A stretch of 64,000 nt of DNA, taken from assembly GCF_032452875.1 (NCBI RefSeq), contig NW_026893638.1:558001-622000 (forward strand), given 5' to 3'. The first letter of the stretch is position 1; every line of letters starts with the position of its first letter. Position numbers and translations under genes: made by a program. A model generated the notes under the pieces. That model ran no database searches. It worked only from the letters and a program-made list of their open reading frames with translations, and had not been told where the DNA came from. Below are positions 54,739-64,000 of this stretch, piece by piece. Source of the stretch: Bos javanicus (taxonomy: Eukaryota; Chordata; Mammalia; Artiodactyla; Bovidae).

Positions 54739-56413
54739 CAGGCCCAGATCACGTGACTGAGCATGCACTGTTCACGTGGCTGATCATACACTGATCACGT
54801 GATGATCATGCACTGATCACTTGGATATCATGCACTGATCACGTGGCTGATCATACACTGTTCACGTGTCTGACCATGCACTGATCACGTGGCTGATCAT
54901 ACACTGCTCACGTAACTGATCATGCACTGATCACGTGGCTATCATGCACTGATCACGTGGCTGAACATGCACTGTTCACGTGGCTGATCACACACCTGTC
55001 ACGTGACATATCATGCACTGATCACGTGGCACTCATGCACTGATCACGTGGCTGATCATACTCTGCTCACGTAACTCATGCACACATCACGTGGCTATCA
55101 TGCACTGCTCACGTGGCTCGTCATGGAATGATCACGTAGCAACCATATACTGGTAACGTGACTGATCATGCAAAGATCACGTAAATGATCATGCACTGTT
55201 CACGTGACTGATCATGTACTGATCACGTGACTGATCATGCACTGATCACGTGGCTATCATGCTCTGCTCACGTGGCTGATCATGCAACGATCACGTAGCA
55301 ACCATGTACTGGTCACGTGACTGATCATGCACTGATCACGTAATTGATCCTGCACTGATCACGTGGCTCATCATGCACTGATCACGTGGCTGATCACACA
55401 TGTATCACGTGACTGATCATGCACTGATCACGTGGCTCTCATGCACTGATCACGTGGCTGTCATGCACTGATCACGTGGATATCATGCACTGATCACGTG
55501 GCTGATCACACACGTATCACATGACTGATCATGCACTGATCACGTGGCTATCATGCACTGATCACGTGGCTATCATGCACTGATCACGTGGCTGATCATG
55601 CAATGATCACGTAGCTACCATGTACTGGTCACGTGACTGATCATGCACTGATCACGTAATTGATCATGCACTGATCACGTGGCTGATCATGCACTGATCA
55701 CGTGGCTGATCATGCACTGATCACATAACTGATCATGCACTGATCACGTGACTGATCATGCACTGATCACGTGGCTATCATGCACTGATCACGTGGCTGA
55801 CATACACTGATCACGTGCCTGGTCATGCACTGATCACGTGGCTGATCATGCACTGATCACGTGACTGATCATGCACTGATCACGTGACTGATCATGCACT
55901 GATCACGTGGCTATCATGCACTGCTCACGTGGCTGATCATGCCATGATCACGCAGCTACCATGTACTGGTCACATGACTGATCATGCACTGATCACGTGA
56001 CTGATCATGCAGTGATCACGTGGCTATCATGCACTACTCACGTGGCTGATCATGCAATGATCATGTAGCTACCATGTACAGGTCACGTGAATGATCATAC
56101 ACCCATCAGGTGACTGATCATGCACTGATCACGTGGCTATCATGCACTGATCACGAGACTGATCATGCACTGATCACGTCTATATCATGCACTGATCACA
56201 TGACTGCCCATGCACTGATCACGTGGATGATCATACACTAATCTTGTGACAGATCATGCACTGATCACGTGGCTGATCATGCACTGATACCGTGACTGAG
56301 CATGGACTGATCACATGACTATCATGTAGTGATCACGTGACTTAATGGCGCTGATCATGTGACTGATCATGCGCTGATCATGTTTGCTATCATACACTGA
56401 TCATGTGCCTCTG
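54739..56413 (+). repeat. Spacer 31, L class (1675 bp)
   Basis: Complete L order, counterpart of spacer 27. GGTAACGTGACTG (about 55153) stands where spacer 27 has GGTACGTGACTG, so both depart from GGTCACGTG at the same monomer. Confidence 0.9.
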
Positions 56414-56641
56414 GAGGCAATAAACAAAGAGCTGAGTAGGCACGAATCAAACAGTCAGCAGGCAATAATCATGGAACTCAGGTGTGAGGAATCATGCTGC
56501 TCAGCTGGCAATAATCAAGCAGCTGAGCAGGCAGGAATTACGCAGCACAGCTGGCAATTGTCAAGCAGATGACAGGCAGGAATCGTGCAGCTCAGCTGGC
56601 AATTGTCAAGCAGATGAGCAGACAGTAATCACGCAGCTCAG
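56414..56641 (+). repeat. Island 32, type B
   Basis: Ten units; matches island 2. Confidence 0.93.
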
Positions 56642-57678
56642 CAGGCCCAGATCACGTGACTGAGCATGCACTGTTCACGTGGCTGATCATACACTGATCA
56701 CGTGATGATCATGCACTGATCACTTGGATATCATGCACTGATCACGTGGCTGATCATACACTGTTCACGTGTCTGACCATGCACTGATCACGTGGCTGAT
56801 CATACACTGCTCACGTAACTGATCATGCACTGATCACGTGGCTATCATGCACTGATCACGTGGCTGAACATGCACTGTTCACGTGGCTGATCATGCACTG
56901 ATCACGTGACTGATCATGCACTGATCACGTGGCACTCATGCACTGATCACGTGGCTGATCATACTCTGCTCACGTAACTCATGCACACATCACGTGGCTA
57001 TCATGCACTGCTCACGTGGCTGTCATGGATGATCACGTAGCTACCATATACTGGTCACGTGACTGATCATGCACTGATCACGTAAATGATCATGCACTGA
57101 TCACGTGACTGATCATGCACTGATCACGTGACTGATCATGCACTGATCACGTGTCTGATCATGCACTGATCACGTGGCTATCATGCACTGCTCACGTGGC
57201 TGATCATGCATGATCACGCAGCTACCATGTACTGGTCACATGACTGATCATGCACTGATCACGTGACTGATCATGCACTGATCACGTGGCTATCATGCAC
57301 TACTCACGTGGCTGATCATGCAATGATCATGTAGCTACCATGTACAGGTCACGTGAATGATCATACACCCATCAGGTGACTGATCATGCACTGATCACGT
57401 GGCTATCATGCACTGATCACGGACTGATCATGCACTGATCACGTCTATATCATGCACTGATCACATGACTGCCCATGCACTGATCACGTGGATGATCATA
57501 CACTAATCTTGTGACAGATCATGCACTGATCACGTGGCTGATCATGCACTGATACCGTGACTGAGCATGGACTGATCACATGACTATCATGTAGTGATCA
57601 CGTGACTTAATGGCGCTGATCATGTGACTGATCATGCGCTGATCATGTTTGCTATCATACACTGATCATGTGCCTCTG
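56642..57678 (+). repeat. Spacer 32, S class (1037 bp)
   Basis: S order, with GTGTCTG at about 57152 and CACGGACTG at about 57418. It is the counterpart of spacer 28, but with a normal 3' end. Confidence 0.9.
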
Positions 57679-57906
57679 GAGGCAATAAACAAAGAGCTGA
57701 GTAGGCACGAATCAAACAGTCAGCAGGCAATAATCATGGAACTCAGGTGTGAGGAATCATGCTGCTCAGCTGGCAATAATCAAGCAGCTGAGCAGGCAGG
57801 AATTACGCAGCACAGCTGGCAATTGTCAAGCAGATGACAGGCAGGAATCGTGCAGCTCAGCTGGCAATTGTCAAGCAGATGAGCAGACAGTAATCACGCA
57901 GCTCAG
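57679..57906 (+). repeat. Island 33, type B
   Basis: Ten full units. It occupies the position where the first 6.59-kb module has truncated island 29. Confidence 0.93.
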
Positions 57907-59559
57907 CAGGCCCAGATCACGTGACTGAGCATGCACTGTTCACGTGGCTGATCATACACTGATCACGTGATGATCATGCACTGATCACTTGGATATCATG
58001 CACTGATCACGTGGCTGATCATACACTGTTCACGTGTCTGACCATGCACTGATCACGTGGCTGATCATACACTGCTCACGTAACTGATCATGCACTGATC
58101 ACGTGGCTATCATGCACTGATCACGTGGCTGAACATGCACTGTTCACGTGGCTGATCACACACCTGTCACGTGACATATCATGCACTGATCACGTGGCAC
58201 TCATGCACTGATCACGTGGCTGATCATACTCTGCTCACGTAACTCATGCACACATCACGTGGCTATCATGCACTGCTCACGTGGCTCGTCATGGAATGAT
58301 CACGTAGCAACCATATACTGGTCACGTGACTGATCATGCAAAGATCACGTAAATGATCATGCACTGTTCACGTGACTGATCATGTACTGATCACGTGACT
58401 GATCATGCACTGATCACGTGGCTATCATGCTCTGCTCACGTGGCTGATCATGCAACGATCACGTAGCAACCATGTACTGGTCACGTGACTGATCATGCAC
58501 TGATCACGTAATTGATCCTGCACTGATCACGTGGCTCATCATGCACTGATCACGTGGCTGATCACACATGTATCACGTGACTGATCATGCACTGATCACG
58601 TGGCTCTCATGCACTGATCACGTGGCTGTCATGCACTGATCACGTGGATATCATGCACTGATCACGTGGCTGATCACACACGTATCACATGACTGATCAT
58701 GCACTGATCACGTGGCTATCATGCACTGATCACGTGGCTGATCATGCAATGATCACGTAGCTACCATGTACTGGTCACGTGACTGATCATGCACTGATCA
58801 CGTAATTGATCATGCACTGATCACGTGGCTGATCATGCACTGATCACGTGGCTGATCATACACTGATCACATAACTGATCATGCACTGATCACGTGACTG
58901 ATCATGCACTGATCACGTGGCTATCATGCACTGATCACTTGGCTGACATACACTGATCACGTGCCTGGTCATGCACTGATCACGTGGCTGATCATGCACT
59001 GATCACGTGACTGATCATGCACTGATCTCGTGTCTGATCATGCACTGATCACGTGGCTATCATGCACTGCTCACGTGGCTGATCATGCCATGATCACGCA
59101 GCTACCATGTACTGGTCACATGACTGATCATGCACTGATCACGTGACTGATCATGCAGTGATCACGTGGCTATCATGCACTACTCACGTGGCTGATCATG
59201 CAATGATCATGTAGCTACCATGTACAGGTCACGTGAATGATCATACACCCATCAGGTGACTGATCATGCACTGATCACGTGGCTATCATGCACTGATCAC
59301 GAGACTGATCATGCACTGATCACGTCTATATCATGCACTGATCACATGACTGCCCATGCACTGATCACGTGGATGATCATACACTAATCTTGTGACAGAT
59401 CATGCACTGATCACGTGGCTGATCATGCACTGATACCGTGACTGAGCATGGACTGATCACATGACTATCATGTAGTGATCACGTGACTTAATGGCGCTGA
59501 TCATGTGACTGATCATGCGCTGATCATGTTTGCTATCATACACTGATCATGTGCCTCTG
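57907..59559 (+). repeat. Spacer 33, L class (1653 bp)
   Basis: Complete L order, about one monomer shorter than spacer 31. It carries the GATCTCGTGTCTG variant (about 59025) also seen in spacer 2, more than 50 kb away. Confidence 0.9.
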
Positions 59560-59787
59560 GAGGCAATAAACAAAGAGCTGAGTAGGCACGAATCAAACAG
59601 TCAGCAGGCAATAATCATGGAACTCAGGTGTGAGGAATCATGCTGCTCAGCTGGCAATAATCAAGCAGCTGAGCAGGCAGGAATTACGCAGCACAGCTGG
59701 CAATTGTCAAGCAGATGACAGGCAGGAATCGTGCAGCTCAGCTGGCAATTGTCAAGCAGATGAGCAGACAGTAATCACGCAGCTCAG
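59560..59787 (+). repeat. Island 34, type B
   Basis: Ten units; matches island 2. Confidence 0.93.
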
Positions 59788-61440
59788 CAGGCCCAGATCA
59801 CGTGACTGAGCATGCACTGTTCACGTGGCTGATCATACACTGATCACGTGATGATCATGCACTGATCACTTGGATATCATGCACTGATCACGTGGCTGAT
59901 CATACACTGTTCACGTGTCTGACCATGCACTGATCACGTGGCTGATCATACACTGCTCACGTAACTGATCATGCACTGATCACGTGGCTATCATGCACTG
60001 ATCACGTGGCTGAACATGCACTGTTCACGTGGCTGATCACACACCTGTCACGTGACATATCATGCACTGATCACGTGGCACTCATGCACTGATCACGTGG
60101 CTGATCATACTCTGCTCACGTAACTCATGCACACATCACGTGGCTATCATGCACTGCTCACGTGGCTCGTCATGGAATGATCACGTAGCAACCATATACT
60201 GGTCACGTGACTGATCATGCAAAGATCACGTAAATGATCATGCACTGTTCACGTGACTGATCATGTACTGATCACGTGACTGATCATGCACTGATCACGT
60301 GGCTATCATGCTCTGCTCACGTGGCTGATCATGCAACGATCACGTAGCAACCATGTACTGGTCACGTGACTGATCATGCACTGATCACGTAATTGATCCT
60401 GCACTGATCACGTGGCTCATCATGCACTGATCACGTGGCTGATCACACATGTATCACGTGACTGATCATGCACTGATCCCGTGGCTCTCATGCACTGATC
60501 ACGTGGCTGTCATGCACTGATCACGTGGATATCATGCACTGATCACGTGGCTGATCACACACGTATCACATGACTGATCATGCACTGATCACGTGGCTAT
60601 CATGCACTGATCACGTGGCTGATCATGCAATGATCACGTAGCTACCATGTACTGGTCACGTGACTGATCATGCACTGATCACGTAATTGATCATGCACTG
60701 ATCATGTGGCTGATCATGCACTGATCACGTGGCTGATCATGCACTGATCACGTAACTGATCATGCACTGATCACGTGACTGATCATGCACTGATCACGTG
60801 GCTATCATGCACTGATCACTTGGCTGACATACACTGATCACGTGCCTGATCATGCACTGATCACGTGGCTGATCATGCACTGATCACGTGACTGATCATG
60901 CACTGATCACGTGTCTGATCATGCACTGATCACGTGGCTATCATGCACTGATCACGTGGCTGATCATGCCATGATCACGCAGCTACCATGTACTGGTCAC
61001 ATGACTGATCATGCACTGATCACGTGACTGATCATGCAGTGATCACGTGGCTATCATGCACTACTCACGTGGCTGATCATGCAATGATCATGTAGCTACC
61101 ATGTACAGGTCACGTGAATGATCATACACCCATCAGGTGACTGATCATGCACTGATCACGTGGCTATCATGCACTGATCACGAGACTGATCATGCACTGT
61201 TCACGTCTATATCATGCACTGATCACATGACTGCCCATGCACTGATCACGTGGATGATCATACACTAATCTTGTGACAGATCATGCACTGATCACGTGGC
61301 TGATCATGCACTGATACCGTGACTGAGCATGGACTGATCACATGACTATCATGTAGTGATCACGTGACTTAATGGCGCTGATCATGTGACTGATCATGCG
61401 CTGATCATGTTTGCTATCATACACTGATCATGTGCCTCTG
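59788..61440 (+). repeat. Spacer 34, L class (1653 bp)
   Basis: Same length as spacer 33, with different private marks: GATCCCGTGG (about 60476) and GATCATGTGG (about 60702). Confidence 0.9.
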
Positions 61441-61668
61441 GAGGCAATAAACAAAGAGCTGAGTAGGCACGAATCAAACAGTCAGCAGGCAATAATCATG
61501 GAACTCAGGTGTGAGGAATCATGCTGCTCAGCTGGCAATAATCAAGCAGCTGAGCAGGCAGGAATTACGCAGCACAGCTGGCAATTGTCAAGCAGATGAC
61601 AGGCAGGAATCGTGCAGCTCAGCTGGCAATTGTCAAGCAGATGAGCAGACAGTAATCACGCAGCTCAG
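61441..61668 (+). repeat. Island 35, type B
   Basis: Ten units; matches island 2. Confidence 0.93.
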
Positions 61669-62707
61669 CAGGCCCAGATCACGTGACTGAGCATGCACTG
61701 TTCACGTGGCTGATCATACACTGATCACGTGATGATCATGCACTGATCACTTGGATATCATGCACTGATCACGTGGCTGATCATACACTGTTCACGTGTC
61801 TGACCATGCACTGATCACGTGGCTGATCATGCACTGCTCACGTAACTGATCATGCACTGATCACGTGGCTATCATGCACTGATCACGTGGCTGATCATGC
61901 ACTGATCACGTGGCTGATCATGCACTGATCACGTGACTGATCATGCACTGATCACGTGGCACTCATGCACTGATCACGTGGCTGATCATACACTGATCAC
62001 GTAACTCATGCACACATCACGTGGCTATCATGCACTGATCACGTGGCTGTCATGCATGATCACGTAGCAACCATATACTGGTCACGTGACTGATCATGCA
62101 CTGATCACGTAAATGATCATGCACTGATCACGTGACTGATCATGCACTGATCACGTGACTGATCATGCACTGATCACGTGTCTGATCATGCACTGATCAC
62201 GTGGCTATCATGCACTGCTCACGTGGCTGATCATGCCATGATCACGTAGCTACCATGTACTGGTCACATGACTGATCATGCACTGATCACGTGACTGATC
62301 ATGCACTGATCACGTGGCTATCATGCACTACTCACGTGGCTGATCATGCAATGATCATGTAGCTACCATGTACAGGTCACGTGAATGATCATACACCCAT
62401 CAGGTGACTGATCATGCACTGATCACGTGGCTATCATGCACTGATCACGTGACTGATCATGCACTGATCACGTCTATATCATGCACTGATCACATGACTG
62501 CCCATGCACTGATCACGTGGATGATCATACACTAATCATGTGACAGATCATGCACTGATCACGTGGCTGATCATGCACTGATACCGTGACTGAGCATGGA
62601 CTGATCACATGACTATCATGTAGTGATCACGTGACTTAATGGCGCTGATCATGTGACTGATCATGCGCTGATCATGTTTGCTATCATACACTGATCATGT
62701 GCCTCTG
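61669..62707 (+). repeat. Spacer 35, S class (1039 bp)
   Basis: S order with GTGTCTG (about 62178). ACTAATCATGTGACAG (about 62531) stands in place of ACTAATCTTGTGACAG, a variant also found in spacers 6, 14, 18, 19, 21, 25, 28 and 29. Confidence 0.9.
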
Positions 62708-62935
62708 GAGGCAATAAACAAAGAGCTGAGTAGGCACGAATCAAACAGTCAGCAGGCAATAATCATGGAACTCAGGTGTGAGGAATCATGCTGCTCAGCT
62801 GGCAATAATCAAGCAGCTGAGCAGGCAGGAATTACGCAGCACAGCTGGCAATTGTCAAGCAGATGACAGGCAGGAATCGTGCAGCTCAGCTGGCAATTGT
62901 CAAGCAGATGAGCAGACAGTAATCACGCAGCTCAG
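62708..62935 (+). repeat. Island 36, type B
   Basis: Ten units; the last island in the window. Confidence 0.93.
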
Positions 62936-64000
62936 CAGGCCCAGATCACGTGACTGAGCATGCACTGTTCACGTGGCTGATCATACACTGATCACGTGAT
63001 GATCATGCACTGATCACTTGGATATCATGCACTGATCACGTGGCTGATCATACACTGTTCACGTGTCTGACCATGCACTGATCACGTGGCTGATCATACA
63101 CTGCTCACGTAACTGATCATGCACTGATCACGTGGCTATCATGCACTGATCACGTGGCTGAACATGCACTGTTCACGTGGCTGATCACACACCTGTCACG
63201 TGACATATCATGCACTGATCACGTGGCACTCATGCACTGATCACGTGGCTGATCATACTCTGCTCACGTAACTCATGCACACATCACGTGGCTATCATGC
63301 ACTGCTCACGTGGCTCGTCATGGAATGATCACGTAGCAACCATATACTGGTCACGTGACTGATCATGCAAAGATCACGTAAATGATCATGCACTGTTCAC
63401 GTGACTGATCATGTACTGATCACGTGACTGATCATGCACTGATCACGTGGCTATCATGCTCTGCTCACGTGGCTGATCATGCAACGATCACGTAGCAACC
63501 ATGTACTGGTCACGTGACTGATCATGCACTGATCACGTAATTGATCCTGCACTGATCACGTGGCTCATCATGCACTGATCACGTGGCTGATCACACATGT
63601 ATCACGTGACTGATCATGCACTGATCACGTGGCTCTCATGCACTGATCACGTGGCTGTCATGCACTGATCACGTGGATATCATGCACTGATCACGTGGCT
63701 GATCACACACGTATCACATGACTGATCATGCACTGATCACGTGGCTATCATGCACTGATCACGTGGCTATCATGCACTGATCACGTGGCTGATCATGCAA
63801 TGATCACGTAGCTACCATGTACTGGTCACGTGACTGATCATGCACTGATCACGTAATTGATCATGCACTGATCATGTGGCTGATCATGCACTGATCACGT
63901 GGCTGATCATGCACTGATCACATAACTGATCATGCACTGATCACGTGGCTGATCATGCACTGATCACGTGGCTATCATGCACTGATCACGTGGCTGACAT
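62936..64000 (+). repeat. Spacer 36 (partial), L class
   Basis: L order through CATATACTGG (about 63340), ATTGATCCTGC (about 63540), CACACACGTATCACATG (about 63704) and CATAACTG (about 63921), cut by the window end. After an S spacer an L follows, as at spacers 14-15 and 32-33. Confidence 0.9.

Larger units (their letters stand above)
1..64000 (+). repeat. Satellite array of 22/23-bp monomers with higher-order structure
   Basis: Every stretch read is a variant of one monomer, a 12-mer GATCACGTGACT/GATCACGTGGCT plus an 11-mer GATCATGCACT. Both halves begin with GATCA, so the monomer arose from an older 11-12 bp repeat. The 22-bp form lacks one base at the junction (CTATCATG). Each monomer carries the palindromes TGATCA and CACGTG, with two GATC sites and one CpG. 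Stops are frequent in all frames on both strands, because TGATCA holds TGA on each strand and 22/23 bp shifts the frame every copy. The 12+11 bp design matches my recollection of the bovine 1.706 g/cm3 satellite; this is family knowledge, not a search result. Orientation never inverts and no mobile element interrupts the array. Another ruminant satellite of the same ancestry is possible. Confidence 0.97.

Noticed and set aside
1..64000. CRISPR array, because of a short regular repeat
   Set aside because: Repeats of 22-23 bp directly abut with no unique spacers, no leader and no cas genes; the 'spacers' between islands are more repeats.
1..64000. Plant G-box arrays or plant origin, suggested by dense CACGTG
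   Set aside because: A single repeated motif is explained by the monomer itself; the 12+11 bp design fits the ruminant satellite better. Not excluded by sequence alone.
1..64000. Bacterial origin or Dam-regulated region, suggested by very dense GATC
   Set aside because: GATC density follows from two GATC per monomer; there are no DnaA-like clusters, genes or bacterial coding density.
1..64000. Hairpins or terminators from TGATCA and CACGTG palindromes
   Set aside because: Each is only a 6-8 bp perfect palindrome without a loop, repeated in every monomer; no T-run or specific position suggests a terminator or structured RNA.
1..64000. tRNA, rRNA, snRNA genes or telomere repeats
   Set aside because: No cloverleaf, A/B boxes, rRNA-like sequence or TTAGGG runs were seen on either strand.

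Overview
The whole 64-kb window is one uninterrupted satellite DNA array, read in a single orientation. I see no protein-coding gene, RNA gene, transposon or unique sequence. The basic monomer is 22-23 bp and is itself a two-part repeat: a 12-mer GATCACGTGACT (or GATCACGTGGCT) followed by an 11-mer GATCATGCACT. A common 22-bp variant has lost one base where the 11-mer starts (GCTATCATG instead of GCTGATCATG). From memory of the family, this 12+11 bp design matches the prototype described for the bovine 1.706 g/cm3 satellite. I therefore infer pericentromeric or centromeric heterochromatin of a cow-like ruminant. No search was possible, so the species call is moderate; 'satellite' is certain.

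Layout: 36 short 'islands' (183 bp type A, 228 bp type B, a few variants) interrupt 37 spacers of 22/23-bp monomers. The islands are rich in CAGCTG and look like a different sequence. They are in fact eight or ten strongly diverged 22-23 bp units in the same phase as the satellite (about 15 of 23 positions agree between the two consensuses). Type B differs from type A by a 45-bp duplication of units 6-7. Type A predominates in the left part and from 36 to 41 kb. Type B forms a run at 22.9-31.3 kb and is the only type after 45.6 kb.

Spacer lengths fall into classes: S (about 1.04 kb), L (about 1.65-1.70 kb, in steps of about one monomer) and X (about 2.0 kb). S matches L with about 640 bp missing from the middle. 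The classes follow a larger order. An L-S-L' module of about 5.08 kb is repeated in tandem (22.9-27.9 and 27.9-33.0 kb). An S-X-L-S module of about 6.59 kb is repeated in tandem (44.6-51.2 and 51.2-57.9 kb). Between them (33-44 kb), and at 14.2-15.1, 20.2-22.3 and 1.9-3.5 kb, are stretches of almost pure consensus monomer.

Nothing here works as a gene set. The points of interest are the nested tandem history, the aberrant islands at 31.1, 44.5 and 51.1 kb that mark exchange points, and the one CpG per monomer, which lies inside a CACGTG palindrome in thousands of copies.
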